From Mimachlamys varia (lineage: Eukaryota > Mollusca > Bivalvia > Pectinida > Pectinidae): a DNA stretch of 64,000 nt. The notes beneath the pieces are model-generated. The model worked only from the letters and a program-made list of their open reading frames with translations. It had not been told where the DNA came from and searched no databases. Location of the stretch: assembly GCA_947623455.1 (NCBI GenBank), contig OX392538.1:27155001-27219000 (forward strand), given 5' to 3'. Within the stretch, counting starts at the first letter, position 1; every line of letters starts with the position of its first letter. Positions 18,001 to 31,626 of this stretch are shown one piece after another. Made by a program: the position numbers and the translations under genes.

Positions 18001-21000
18001 ATATATAGGTAGAGGGTTATATAAAGGTAGAGGGGTTATATATAGGTAGATGGGTTATATAAAGGTAGAGGGTTATATATAGGTAGAGGGTTATATATAG
18101 GTCGAGGGGTAATACATATGTAGAGGGTTTATATATAGGTAGAGGGTTATATATAGGTAGAGGGTTATATATAGGTAGAGGGGTTATATATAGGTAGAGG
18201 GGTAATACATATGTAGAGGGTTTATAAATAGGTAGAGGGTTATATATAGGTAGAGGTTAATATAAAGGTAAAGGGTTATATATAGGTAGAGGGATTTTAT
18301 ATAGGTAGAGGGGTTTTATATAGGTAGAGGGGTTATATATAGGTAGAAGGGGTTTTATATAGGTAGAGGATTTATATATAGGAAGAGGGTTATATATAGG
18401 TAGAGGGTTATATATAGATAGAGGGTTATATATAGGTCGAGGGTTATATATATGGTAGAAGGTTTATATATAGGTAGAGAGTTATATATAGGTAAAGGGA
18501 ATATAAATAGTTAAAGGGGTTACATGTAGTAGAGAGGTTTTTATAGGTAGAGGGGTTTTATATAGGTAGAGGGGTTATATATAGGTAGAGGGTTATATAT
18601 ATGTAGATGGGATATATATATGTAGAGGGTGTATGTATAGGTAGAGGTTTTATATATAGGAAGGGGGTTATATATAGGTAGAGGGGTTTTGTATAGGAAG
18701 AGGGTTATATATAGGTAGAGGGTTTTTGTATAGGTAGAGGGTTATATGTAGGTAGAGGGTTTATATATAGGTTGAGGGGTTTTATGTAAGTAAAGCAGTC
18801 TTATATAGTTAGAGGGGTTATATAAAGGTAGAGGGTTTATATATAGGTAGAGGGTTATATATAGGTAGATGGTAATATATAGGTAGAGGGATTATATATA
18901 GGTAAAGGGTTATATATAGGTAGAGGGGTTTTATATAGGTAGAGGGTTATATATAGGTAGATGGGTTATATACAGGTAGAAGGGTTATATATAGGTAGAG
19001 GGGCTATATATAGGTAGAAGGTTATATATAGGTATAGGGGTTTTATATAGGTAGAGGGGTTATATATTGGTAGAGGGGTTTTATATAGGTAGAGGATTTA
19101 TATCGGAAGAGGGTTATATATAGGTAAAGAGTTATATGTAGGTAGAGGGTTTATATATAGGTTGAGGGGTTTTATATAGGTAGAGGGTTATATATAGGTA
19201 GAGGGATTATATAAACGTAGATGGCCTATATATAGGTAGAGGGGTTATATATAGGTAGAGGGTTATATATAGGTAAAGGGGTTATATATAGGTAGAGGGG
19301 TTATATATAGGTAAAGGGTTATATATAGGTAGAGTGGTTTTATATAGGTAGCGGGTTATATATAGGTAGATGGGTTATATATAGGTAGATGGGTTGTATA
19401 TAGGTAGAGGGGTTATATAAAGGTAGAGGGTTTATATATAGGTAGAGGGGCTATATATAGGTAGATGGGTAATACGTATGTAGAGGGTGTATATATAGGT
19501 AGAGGGTGTATATATAGGTAGAGGGTTATATATAGGTAGAGGGGTTTTATATATGCAGGGGGGTTTTATATAGGTAGAGGGGTTTTATATAGGTAGAGGG
19601 GTTATATATAGGTAGAGAGGTTATATAAAGGAAGAGGGGTTATATAAAGGTAAAGGGTTTATATAAAGGTAGAGGGGTTATATATAGGTAGAGGGGTTAT
19701 ATATAGGTAGAGGGGTAATACGTATGTAGAGGGTGTATATATAGGTAGAGGGTGTATATATAGGTAGAGGGGTTGTATATAGGTAGAGGGTTTATATATA
19801 GGTAGAGGGGTTTTATATAGGTAGAGGGGTTTTATATAGGTAGAGGGGTTATATATAGGTAGAGGAGTTTTATATAGGTAGAGGGGTTTTATATAAGTAG
19901 AGGGGTTATATATAGGTAGAGGGGTTTTATATAGGTAGAGGGGCTATATATAGGTAGAAGGTTATATATAGGTAGAGGGGTTTTATATAGGTAAAGGGGT
20001 AATACATATGTAGAGGGTTTATATATAGGTAGAGGGTTTATATATAGGTAGAGGGTTATATATAGGTAGAGGGCTATATATAGGTAGAGGGTTATATAAA
20101 GGTAGAGGGGTTATATATAGGTAGATGGGTTATATAAAGGTAGAGGGTTATATATAGGTAGAGGGTTTTATATAGGTAGAGGGGTAATACATATGTAGAG
20201 GGTTTATATATAGGTAGAGGGTTATATATAGGTAGAGGGTTATATATAGGTAGAGGGGTTATATATAGGTAGAGGGGTAATACATATGTAGAGGGTTTAT
20301 AAATAGGTAGAGGGTAATATATAGGTAGAGGGTAATATAAAGGTAAAGGGTTATATATAGGTAGAGGGATTTTATATAGGTAGAGGGGTTTTATATAGGT
20401 AGAGGGGTTATATATAGGTAGATGATTTATATATAGGAAGAGGGTTATATATAGATATAGGGTTATATATAGATAGAGGGTTATATATAGGTCGAGGGTT
20501 ATATATATGGTAGAGAGTTATATATAGGTAAAGGGAATATAAGTAGTTAAAGGGGTTACATGTAGTAGAGAGGTTTTTATAGGTAGAGGGGTTTTATATA
20601 GGTAGAGGGGTTATATATAGGTAGAGGGTTATATATATGTAGATGGGTTATATATAGGTAGAGGGTTTATATATAGGAAGGGGGTTATATATAGGTAGAG
20701 GGGTTTTGTATAGGAAGAGGGTTATATGTAGGTAGAGGGTTTATATATAGGTTGAGGGGTTTTATGTAAGTAAGCAGTCTTATATAGTTAGAGGGGTTAT
20801 ATAAAGGTAGAGGGTTTATATATAGGTAGAGGGGTTATATATTGGTAGAGGGGTAATATATAGGTAGAGGGTTTATATATAGGTAGAGGTTTATATATAG
20901 GTAGATGGTAATATATAGGTAGAGGGATTATATATAGGTAAAGGGTTATATATATGTAGAGGGGTTTTATATAGGTAGAGGGTTATATATAGGTAGATGG

Positions 21001-24000
21001 GTTATATACAGGTAGAGGGGTTATATATAGGTAGATGGGCTATATATAGGTAGAAGGTTATATATAGGTATAGGGGTTTTATATAGGTAGAGGGGTTATA
21101 TATTGATAGAGGGGTTTTATATAGGTAGAGGATTTATATCGGAAGAGGGTTATATATAGGTAAAGAGTTATATGTAGGTAGAGGGTTTATATATAGGTTG
21201 AGGGGTTTTATATAGGTAGAGTGTTATATATAGGTAGAGGGATTATATAAACGTAGATGGCCTATATATAGGTAGAGGGGTTATATATAGGTAGAGGGTT
21301 ATATATAGGTAAAGGGGTTATATATAGGTAGAGGGGTTATATATAGGTAAAGGGTTATATATAGGTAGAGCGGTTTTATACAGGTAGCGGGTTATATATA
21401 GGTAGATGGGTTATATATAGGTAGATGGGTTGTATATAGGTAGAGGGGTTATATATAGGTAGAGGGTTTATATATAGGTAGAGGGGCTATATATAGGTAG
21501 ATGGGTAATACGTATGTAGAGGGTGTATATATAGGTAGAGGGTGTATATATAGGTAGAGGGTTATATATAGGTAGAGGGGTTTTATATATGTAGAGGGGT
21601 TTTATATAGGTAGAGGGGTTTTATATAGGTAGAGGGGTTATATATAGGTAGAGAGGTTATATAAAGGTAGAGGGGTTATATAAAGGTAAAGGGTTTATAT
21701 AAAGGTAGAGGGGTTATATATAGGTAGAGGGGTTATATATAGGTAGAGGGGTTGTATATAGGTAGAGGGTTTATATATAGGTAGAGGGGTTTTATATAGG
21801 TAGAGGGGTTTTATATAGGTAGAGGGGTTATATATAGGTAGAGGGGTTTTATATAGGTAGAGGGGTTTTATATAGGTAGAGGGGTTATATATAGGTAGAG
21901 GGGTTTTATATAGGTAGAGGGGCTATATATAGGTAGAAGGTTATATATAGGTAGAGGGGTTTTATATAGGTAAAGGGGTAATACATATGTAGAGGGTTTA
22001 TATATAGGTAGAGGGTTTATATATAGGTAGAGGGTTATATATATGTAGAGGGCTATATATAGGTAGAGGGTTATATAAAGGTAGAGGGGTTATATATAGG
22101 TAGATGGGTTATATAAAGGTAGAGGGTTATATATAGGTAGAGGGTTATATATAGGTCGAGGGGTAATACATATGTAGAGGGTTTATATATAGGTAGAGGG
22201 TTATATATAGGTAGAGGGTTATATATAGGTAGAGGGGTTATATATAGGTAGAGGGGTAATAAATATGTAGAGGGTTTATAAATAGGTAGAGGGTTATATA
22301 TAGGTAGAGGGTAATATAAAGGTAAAGGGTTATATATAGGTAGAGGGATTTTATATAGGTAGAGGGGTTTTATATAGGTAGAGGGGTTATATATAGGTAG
22401 AAGGGGTTTTATATAGGTAGAGGATTTATATATAGGAAGAGGGTTATATATAGGTAGAGGGTTATATATAGATAGAGGGTTATATATAGGTCGAGGGTTA
22501 TATATATGGTAGAAGGTTTATATATAGGTAGAGGGTTATATATAGGTAGAGAGTTATATATAGGTAAAGGGAATATAAATAGTTAAAGGGGTTACATGTA
22601 GTAGAGAGGTTTTTATAGGTAGAGGGGTTTTATATAGGTAGAGGGGTTATATATAGGTAGAGGGTTATATATATGTAGATGGGATATATATATGTAGAGG
22701 GTGTATGTATAGGTAGAGGTTTTATATATAGGAAGGGGGTTATATATAGGTAGAGGGGTTTTGTATAGGAAGAGGGTTATATATAGGTAGAGGGTTTTTG
22801 TATAGGTAGAGGGTTATATGTAGGTAGAGGGTTTATATATAGGTTGAGGGGTTTTATGTAAGTAAAGCAGTCTTATATAGTTAGAGGGGTTATATAAAGG
22901 TAGAGGGTTTATATATAGGTAGAGGGTTATATATAGGTAGATGGTAATATATAGGTAGAGGGATTATATATAGGTAAAGGGTTATATATAGGTAGAGGGT
23001 TATTATATAGGTAGAGGGTTATATATAGGTAGATGGGTTATATACAGGTAGAAGGGTTATATATAGGTAGAGGGGCTATATATAGGTAGAAGGTTATATA
23101 TAGGTATAGGGGTTTTATATAGGTAGAGGGGTTATATATTGGTAGAGGGGTTTTATAGGTAGAGGATTTATATCGGAAGAGGGTTATATATAGGTAAAGA
23201 GTTATATGTAGGTAGAGGGTTTATATATAGGTTGAGGGGTTTTATATAGGTAGAGGGTTATATATAGGTAGAGGGATTATATAAACGTAGATGGCCTATA
23301 TATAGGTAGAGGGGTTATATATAGGTAGAGGGTTATATATAGGTAAAGGGGTTATATATAGGTAGAGGGGTTATATATAGGTAAAGGGTTATATATAGGT
23401 AGAGTGGTTTTATATAGGTAGCGGGTTATATATAGGTAGATGGGTTATATATAGGTAGATGGGTTGTATATAGGTAGAGGGGTTATATAAAGGTAGAGGG
23501 TTTATATATAGGTAGAGGGGCTATATATAGGTAGATGGGTAATACGTATGTAGAGGGTGTATATATAGGTAGAGGGTGTATATATAGGTAGAGGGTTATA
23601 TATAGGTAGAGGGGTTTTATATATGTAGGGGGGTTTTATATAGGTAGAGGGGTTTTATATAGGTAGAGGGGTTATATATAGGTAGAGAGGTTATATAAAG
23701 GAAGAGGGGTTATATAAAGGTAAAGGGTTTATATAAAGGTAGAGGGGTTATATATAGGTAGAGGGGTTATATATAGGTAGAGGGGTAATACGTATGTAGA
23801 GGGTGTATATATAGGTAGAGGGTGTATATATAGGTAGAGGGGTTGTATATAGGTAGAGGGTTTATATATAGGTAGAGGGGTTTTATATAGGTAGAGGGGT
23901 TTTATATAGGTAGAGGGGTTATATATAGGTAGAGGGGTTTTATATAGGTAGAGGGGTTTTATATAAGTAGAGGGGTTATATATAGGTAGAGGGGTTTTAT

Positions 24001-26045
24001 ATAGGTAGAGGGGCTATATATAGGTAGAAGGTTATATATAGGTAGAGGGGTTTTATATAGGTAAAGGGGTAATACATATGTAGAGGGTTTATATATAGGT
24101 AGAGGGTTTATATATAGGTAGAGGGTTATATATAGGTAGAGGGCTATATATAGGTAGAGGGTTATATAAAGGTAGAGGGGTTATATATAGGTAAATGGGT
24201 TATATAAAGGTAGAGGGTTATATATAGGTAGAGGGTTTTAAATAGGTAGAGGGGTAATACATATGTAGAGGGTTTATATATAGGTAGAGGGTTATATATA
24301 GGTAGAGGGTTATATATAGGTAGAGGGTTATATATAGGTAGAGGGTTATATATAGGTAGAGAGGTTATATATAGGTAGAGGGGTAATACATATGTAGAGG
24401 GTTTATAAATAGGTAGAGGGTTATATATAGGTAGAGGGTAATATAAAGGTAAAGGGTTATATATAGGTAGAGGGATTTTATATAGGTAGAGGGGTTTTAT
24501 ATAGGTAGAGGGGTTATATATAGGTAGAGGGGTTTTATATAGGTAGAGGATTTATATATAGGAAGAGGGTTATATATAGGTAGAGGGTTATATATAGATA
24601 GAGGGTTATATATAGGTCGAGGGTTATATATATGGTAGAAGGTTTATATATAGGTAGAGGGTTATATATAGGTATAGAGTTATATATAGGTAAAGGGAAT
24701 ATAAATAGTTAAAGGGGTTACATGTAGTAGAGAGGTTTTTATAGGTAGAGGGGTTTTATATAGGTAGAGGGGTTATATATAGGTAGAGGGTTATATATAT
24801 GTAGATGGGTTATATATAGGAAGGGGGTTATATATAGGTAGAGGGGTTTTGTATAGGAAGAGGGTTATATATAGGTAGAAGGTTATATATAGGTAGAGGG
24901 GTTTTGTATAGGAAGAGGGTTATATATAGGTAGAGGGTTTTTGTATAGGTAGAGGGTTATATGTAGGTAGAGGGTTTATATATAGGTTGAGGGGTTTTAT
25001 GTAAGTAAAGCAGTCTTATATAGTTAGAGGGGTTATATAAAGGTAGATGGTTTATATATAGGTAGAGGGGTTATATATAGGTAGAGGGGTAATATATAAG
25101 TAGAGGGTTTATATATAGGTAGAGGGTTATATATAGGCAGATGGTAATATATAGGTAGAGGGATTATATATAGGTAAAGGGTTATATATAGGTAGAGGGG
25201 TTTTATATAGGTAGAGGGTTATATATAGGTAGATGGGTTATATACAGGTAGAGGGGTTATATATAGGTAGAGGGGCTATATATAGGTAGAAGGTTATATA
25301 TAGGTAGAGGGGTTTTATATAGGTAGAGGGGTTATATATTGGTAGAGGGGTTTTATATAGGTAGAGGATTTATATCGGAAGAGGGTTATATATAGGTAAA
25401 GAGTTATATGTAGGTAGAGGGTTTATATATAGGTTGAGGGGTTTTATATAGGTAGAGGGTTATATATAGGTAGAGGGATTATATAAACGTAGATGGCCTA
25501 TATATAGGTAGAGGGGTTATATATAGGTAGAGGGTTATATATAGGTAAAGGGGTTATATATAGGTAGAGGGGTTATATATAGGTTAAGGGTTATATATAG
25601 GTAGAGTGGTTTTATATAGGTAGCGGGTTATATATAGGTAGATGGGTTATATATCGGTAGATGGGTTGTATATAGGTAGAGGGGTTATATATAGGTAGAG
25701 GGTTTATATATAGGTAGATGGGTTATATATAGGTAGTGGGGTAATACGTATGTAGAGGGTGTATATATAGGTAGAGGGTTATATATAGTTAGAGAGTTAT
25801 ATATAGGTAGAGGGGTTTTATATAGGTAGAGGGGTTTTATATAGGTAGAGGGGTTTTATATAGGTAGAGGGGTTTTATATAGGTAGAGGGGTTATATATA
25901 GGTAGAGGGGTTATATAAAGGTAGAGGGTTTATATAAAGGTAGAGGGGTTATATATAGGTAGAGGGGTTATATATAGGTAGAGGGGTTATATATAGGTAG
26001 AGGGGTTTTATATAGGTAGAGGGGTTGTATATAGGTAAAGGGAAT
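15054..26045. repeat. 11-kb minisatellite array with ~2-kb higher-order repeats
   Basis: Hundreds of 17-19-bp units of the form 'tatataggtagagggg' plus 'tt', varying in the number of G and T and by single changes. The first 250 bp use a longer ~21-bp version containing 'gtttcatg'. Distinctive variants recur at long range. 'acatgtagta' starts at 16281, 18522, 20558, 22594 and 24720; 'taaacgtaga' starts at 16971, 19212, 21248, 23282 and 25484. Higher-order periods are therefore about 2241, 2036, 2035 and 2126-2202 bp. Linked variants ('agagcggtt' versus 'agagtggtt', 'aataagtag' versus 'aataaatag' types) sort the copies into an A-B-A-B-B order. Cytosine is very rare on the plus strand. All three frames are rich in stops, so there is no coding role. 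Assembly length should be treated as approximate. Confidence 0.95.
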
Positions 26046-26049
26046 ATAA

Positions 26050-27975
26050 GTAGTTACATGTAGAAGATTTGTATATATATTTCACTGCACAACTATATAA
26101 TATACACTGTAACATAAAAACTCTACAATAAAAAATAACTTTCTTCAGTGAAAACTTTTTTTTTCTTACGTGAAAAAAAGATAAGATATATAACTTACCT
26201 TCACATATAACGTTACTTTGGTCTGTTGTCAACTAAACACGTGTTTTGTAAAGACGTCCGATCTCTGCGCGTCCCTTGCTGAAATGCTTGTCCACGTGCT
26301 CCTGGGGTGTATAACTCCGATTATATAATATGTGAAGTCATGCATGAAATACGGTCTAGGGACAATCGCGTTTACCGAGACCGACTACGGAATTCTTGCA
26401 ATAAAAAAAAACATAGCTGTGCTAATTTAACTGAAATTGTACAAACAGCACAACGCATTTTCCGAGTTATCCAATGTACAATGCTATTATATTTGTATTA
26501 TGGTCACTATAGAGAAAATGCATGACCCAGGTATTCATTTTCGTCAGCGACATAGTTTCGGTCTTTACATTGTAACAAGAGATAGAAAATGCACAGCCTG
26601 GCAGGGGTTTGAACCCAGGACCTTCTAACTCTAGACGAACGCTCAACCTATTGAGCTACATGTATCTGGTCGGCGACGATCGACCCGGTCTAGATCCGCT
26701 ACAATATAATGTAAGGGACTTACGAGAATATGTTAGGGTACTTTCTGATAATGATAGAACAGATCTGGTACCGATTTTAATACTGTTGCATCTATCTGAA
26801 CTAAAAACTTTAATACCACGAGGAAGAAGGCTTCATTAGATATCTAGTTCGAAGTATGCATATAATGTATAATCACGCCTTAAAGCCTTACCTGTGTATA
26901 TGTAAATGTATGAAACTGTGCGTGACAGAACGGAAAGGTGACGATGCGGTGAATATAGCATTCTGTCGAATTCTGAACCATTTTTTAGCGCTAAAACAAC
27001 GAGTAATTTTTGCGTCTATTACTGCCACTATTCTGTGACCTTTGACCCATGTCATTTTCCCCCTCCCGCTCCGGAAAAGCTTGAATACCAATCGCATGAT
27101 ATCTGAACTATTTGAAAGCCTAAACCTAACAGGAAATTATGTTCCAATGGTATTGTTAATAATTATGATGACTTTAATAATCTATATGCGATTTGTAACA
27201 AAAAATCAGTTTTCACTCCCACGGCTCATTTAAATATTACGTCTCTGTTTCTGGGTGACCCCTCGGTGTATACATACATTCGTGCTATACCTCTCTGTGC
27301 TTCACACTCGTATACGGATCGCGGAATGTACTGGCATGGTGTACTTTGCTGTTAAACTTTGATGATACAATCGCGTCATAGCCAAATACCCTGATTTTGA
27401 TTTCAATGTTATATTAACTTATACATGTGCGTAAATCAAAATACTTGACCAATTTGTCGGTCGGAAGTATGAATTCGTAATTACAGTGAAAATCTGCCCT
27501 CTGGATATGATAATGTTATTTACGAGTTTTAATATTGTACTAAGTATACAATTTTTAATGAGACATTATCACCGGCATAATGTACATATGAAGTGGCAAA
27601 ACACTTGATTTATTGAAAACAACACTTCTACTTTTCTATGGCGAGCAAAAGCTCGTGGTTTTATAATTACGTTCTCTGTGCTTCACACATCACTATACAC
27701 TGTTGTAGGGACATATACGTCCCTGACTATAGGTTCACATTTTTGTTTTAACGAAACTTAACCAGAACCTGTATAGTGTACATAGCAATTGACTCAATAT
27801 AAGTTATTTTGTAGAAATAACACTTATATTATTTCTCTTGTGTGCAAAAACCTTTATGGTGTAAATTCCCGTAATTATGTGCAGCCCTATATAGGTCACG
27901 GCCAACATACATGTAATGTTCCCTGCTATGTATATGAACTTGATAATTGATAATTATTAGGCCTAGAGATGTAAG
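26050..27975. other. Mostly featureless stretch after the array
   Basis: AT-rich DNA without convincing coding sequence. The only exception is the tRNA-like element at about 26605..26690. Short open frames here have no recognisable motif. A palindromic 'gggacatatacgtccc' near 27709 resembles motifs at 34450 and 34730. Confidence 0.4.
26605..26690 (-). repeat. tRNA-like SINE head
   Basis: On the minus strand, 'tagctcaataggttgagcg' gives a good A box and a D-stem (GCTC/GAGC), and 'gggttcaaacccc' gives a perfect B box. The anticodon stem pairs poorly and the would-be acceptor arms do not pair. It is therefore more likely the promoter head of a SINE, or a tRNA pseudogene, than a working tRNA. 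Confidence 0.6.
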
Positions 27976-27981
27976 TAAGGG

Positions 27982-28275
27982 ATGGATCTTTCTCAGTTTC
28001 CATATGTAGTTTCACTTCCGTGCCTAGTTGTGCCAGTTGAGAGAATTTGAGATTGATCAGATAAACAAAATGTCTGACAGGCCGCCATCCTGAATTTTGA
28101 CATTTAAAGTTGTTATAGCTTTTTTTCTCTCGAGAGGAAGGTACCTGTATAAATGGATCTTTCTCAAATTTCATATGTGGGTTCCTTTTTGTCCTTTTAG
28201 TTGTGCTATTTTGCTTTTAGGGCCGATCAGAAAAAACAAAATAGCCGACCGACGGCCATCTTGGAATTTTAGCTC
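27982..28275. repeat. Two-unit degenerate tandem duplication (~171 bp)
   Basis: 'atggatctttctca' starts at 27982 and again at 28153. Each is followed by 'catatgt', 'gttgtgc', 'gatcag' and 'acaaaat', and by 'gccatc.tg.aatttt'. This suggests an old duplication, probably part of a dispersed family. It directly precedes the repeat starting near 28317. Confidence 0.65.
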
Positions 28276-28316
28276 ATAGGCTACCATCTTTCAATTAATT
28301 ATTTCTTTCTTAAAAG

Positions 28317-29120
28317 AAACAAGAGGCCCAGAGGGCCTGTATCGCTCACCTGGATAAATTGGTATCAAGGTAATTATGATAAAATATTTCTAAAAAAAAG
28401 ATGCTATGGGCAGAGACAGACACCAAGAATTATCCTTGAAGTATATCTGTATAAATTACAGATAGGTTAATGGGTGTGTATCTCAACTCACTGTTTTCAA
28501 GCTCAACTGAGAATCAATGATAATATCATGATTGTGTTTGTTTCTGTATAGTTTTGAGGTGGAATGTCTGTAAGGGCGTGGCAGACCCTTGGGTCGAATC
28601 TAAAATCATATTTGCGATGTTCTCTTAATGCTAAGCAATCGTATATGTAATTTGGGTCGGGGATCTCAACCGTTTAAAAGTAATATCAATATTGCCAAAT
28701 TGTCCCCTTTTGGCCCCGCCCCTCAGGCCCCTGGGGGCCAGCCCCATCATTTGTATACATTTGAATACCAGCCACCTAGGGATCCTACCACTAAAATATG
28801 AATGTTTCACATTGCTTAGATCCAGAGAAGAAGTCGTTAATATGAATATAGCTAAATTGACCCCTTTTGGCCACGCCCCTCAGGCCCCTGGGGGGTCAGT
28901 CCCATCATTTGTATAAATTTGAGTCCCAGCCACCTAGGGATGCTTCCTACCAGAGTTGAAAAATTCTAATCAGTGGTTAAGAAGAAGTCGATTGTTGACA
29001 GACGGACGGACGGACGGACGGACGGACGGACGACGGACGCTGGACACCGGACGCCGGACGCCGGACAACACGGTATGGCTTAAGCTCATCTTGTCCTATG
29101 GACCAGTTGAGCTAAAAAGG
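28317..29120. repeat. Dispersed repeat with internal ~157-bp duplication and (ACGG)n tail
   Basis: It opens with 'aagaggcccagagggcctg' and closes with ACGG tetranucleotides (about 28999..29035), 'ggacgccggacgccgg' and 'tatggcttaagctcatc'. This start-to-end layout is one I recall from many bivalve genomic repeats. Inside, 'aaattg.ccccttttggcc' plus 'cgcccctcaggcccctg' occur at 28694 and 28851, and 'cagccacctagggat' follows each. An open frame through the ACGG run is an artefact of the repeat. Confidence 0.7.
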
Positions 29121-29424
29121 GAAAATATCCCACTTTTTAAGAACAAAGAAAGATTTCTATGGTGGGCACCAAGATCTTTTTGGGATCTATTGTTTAATGT
29201 TCATACAGAAATGTTGTTTTTACTTTTAATGTGTTCTGATGCACGGGAGATCCTTTATCAGATGTCTTAAATGTATATGGCATATGATTTATATAAGTTA
29301 ATGGTTTTCTACATACGAAATCATATCTTTTATGCGATATGATATAGAATGAAATAGAACGAACTGTTTAAATTGCTACATTTCATCCGTTTTCATTTGT
29401 AACATGCAAGACAATAGTGTGCTT

Positions 29425-29520
29425 CCACCGGGAATCGAACCCTCGATCTCCAAGTTCCTAGTCGGACGCTCTACCAAAAAGCTAACGGGAAATTCCCTCT
29501 AGCTCGAAGCTAGAAGGCGA
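29425..29520 (-). repeat. tRNA-like SINE head
   Basis: On the minus strand, 'tagctttttggtagagcg' matches an A box and 'gggttcgattccc' a B box. An anticodon-like stem tccga/ttgga can form, but its loop is 8 nt and the acceptor arms do not pair. It is related to the decayed copy at 14770..14860. Best read as a SINE head or tRNA pseudogene. Confidence 0.6.
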
Positions 29521-30126
29521 CCTAAATCCTATGTACAATTAAAATCTTGCAAACTTTTATTACCTTACAATAACATACATTTTATTATTGAAACAAACCA
29601 GAATATGTCTCTGCCAATGCTCCCGTAATTAATCGTCATCTTGCATTTCGATCTGGATATCGGGTGTGATTTTTTGCTTTGTTTTATTTTGTGTCTAACA
29701 CACTAATACCGTTTATTTCAGTATATTTCAGTATATATATTAAAATAAACACATTCGCTTCCCTGTAAATGGATCAATATTCATTTGTAATAAAAATTGA
29801 TATTTTATTTAAATTGTTAAAGCACTGCACTAAATTGTAAATGTACGTAGCTTGAAATACACCTCGTCAATCTAAACAACTTGCATGTTTGGGGTTTACT
29901 CTAAATACTTACTTATCCCTATTCTGATACTTTCTGATATCGAAAATTAGTAACCCATACAACAAAAACACTTCAATAGCTGTCGAAATATACATACTAT
30001 TGTTTGAAGTTTTAGCGTTTCAGTCTTTTCAGTACTTTGATTATATCATTTTGGTCCATATTTTAGCCATTGTGTATAGCTTCGGTATTCTTAACGAAGT
30101 GGGTCTGACATGAGCTTTAACTTTAA
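29521..30126. other. No recognisable feature
   Basis: AT-rich intergenic DNA without coding signal. 'cagtatatttcagtatatat' is a short local repeat. Confidence 0.35.
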
Positions 30127-30361
30127 GACCGCGATCCAATGACAGCGAAATTAAGGCCAGCACTTCCAGGGACGTCAAAACTCATTTACAATGCAAAAGT
30201 GGCCCGATAGCCAACGAAAACTTTGAGACATGGACATTTTGCGTGTTTTTGGATGAAATCGAAATAATTTCCGCAGAAGGAGAATACATTTGACGCACAT
30301 TAAGGAGGTTTTTGAAATAAAAATAATCCATCTTTCCAACGGTACCAAGTGTTTTTTTCGT
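30127..30361. repeat. Dispersed repeat R1, copy 1
   Basis: Shares 'atccaatgacagcg', 'gacgtcaaaact', 'tttccgcagaaggag' and 'tctttccaacggtaccaag' with segments at 31627..31800 and 34141..34330. These are three diverged copies within 4 kb. Each is followed within a few hundred bases by sequence of the fold-back family with tip 'cacagggacctgag'. Confidence 0.75.
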
Positions 30362-31326
30362 ATGGTCGGGCATTACATTATCGACAACACGGAGTTTCTG
30401 GCGCATTTGTCATCTTGTATTTTCAACGGGTGTCGTCTGCCTATATGCACACAACAAGAAACGTTCTGATCAAGAAAAATAGACTTTGCGTTTCAAACGG
30501 GTAATTTTATCAAAATTGAATATGTACTTCCGTAAAATCAAGTATTTACTTAAGTCCATTTTATATACGTCTTTAAAACCTTACCTGCAGCGTTCAGAGC
30601 CTCAGTCAAATTTGCAACGCTTAGTGAACATTGTGCCAGATGTCCCGAATCTGATCATGTGATTTTAAGCGACATATCACAACGAGGCAAAATTGATTTT
30701 ACAATTGAAGTAGCACAAATTAATTGCTGTGTTATGAATAAAACGCTATGATAGGGCATATTTTAGAATTTATTAAATGGATAATATTGTGGATTTTTTT
30801 TTACACCAGACCCAGTGAAGTGCTGTGGTATACAATTTCCATATTTGAATGAATGTAAAGCATTGTACAGTTAAGGAACAAGATAGGCTATGGAACAAAT
30901 TATGCTGAGAAATTTTGTTCATAGCAGTGCTGTGTGATATATGAGATGATTGATTATCCCGTCAATTTCCGGATGTTCAAGGTGCCTTAACTAGAAATGT
31001 GATTTTAATGCAAGAAATGAAGGTGGGGTCTTTTTTTTCGACCTGGAAAACTTTCGACCCCTTAGCCGTTATGACAATTGAGGGGGGGGGGGCATTTTTA
31101 TCGAAAATTCATCAACCACACCACACCCCATCCCCCAACACCCCCACCCCCAAATGTGTTAATATTTACTCTGGACACCCCAATGTAGGTCCAATGGTCG
31201 GCCGTTTTTCTATCGGGTATGCTTTTGCCGACTGCGACCTCGAGGTTACACGGCGCCCGTCAAAAAGTATCTCGCTATGTCAGACCTCTAACATAAATAA
31301 CATTAAAATGTACGTCCACCAGTTCA

Positions 31327-31594
31327 CACAGGGACCTGAGAATTTGGGGGGTTTAGATCAATTTCGATAAAAATGTCCCCTCAATGGTCATAAAGGCTAA
31401 AGGGTCGAAAGCTTTCTAGGTCAAAAAAAAAAGACCACACCTTCATTTCTATAATAGCCTTTATGAATCAATATTGAAGGGACCTTTCTATCGGAAATTG
31501 TTCTTAACCCACAAAACTGAAAAATTACTAGATAAACAATTAACATCCTCGTTTAGGTCCAAAACTAGCTGCAACAAATTTTCAGGTCCCTGTG
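31327..31594. mobile_element. Fold-back element, copy 1
   Basis: Inverted tips 'cacagggacctgagaattt' and 'aaattttcaggtccctgtg' bound 268 bp that contain 'tcgataaaaatgtcccctca'. The flanks show at best a 6/8 match ('caccagtt' versus 'caccggtc'), so the target duplication is decayed. Same family as the cleaner 33743..33922 element. Confidence 0.65.
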
Positions 31595-31626
31595 CACCGG
31601 TCAACTTCGGGCGCACGTACCTTACC

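Noticed and set aside
15054..26045. CRISPR-like regular repeats
   Set aside because: Units are contiguous 17-21-bp repeats with no unique spacers, in a genome with spliced genes and LINEs. This is a minisatellite.
28956..29270. 104-codon open frame with RRTDGRTDGR-type repeats
   Set aside because: Produced by the ACGG microsatellite in a dispersed repeat.
26605..29520. Functional tRNA genes at 26605..26690 and 29425..29520
   Set aside because: A and B boxes are good but acceptor arms do not pair and anticodon arms are poor. SINE heads or tRNA pseudogenes fit better.
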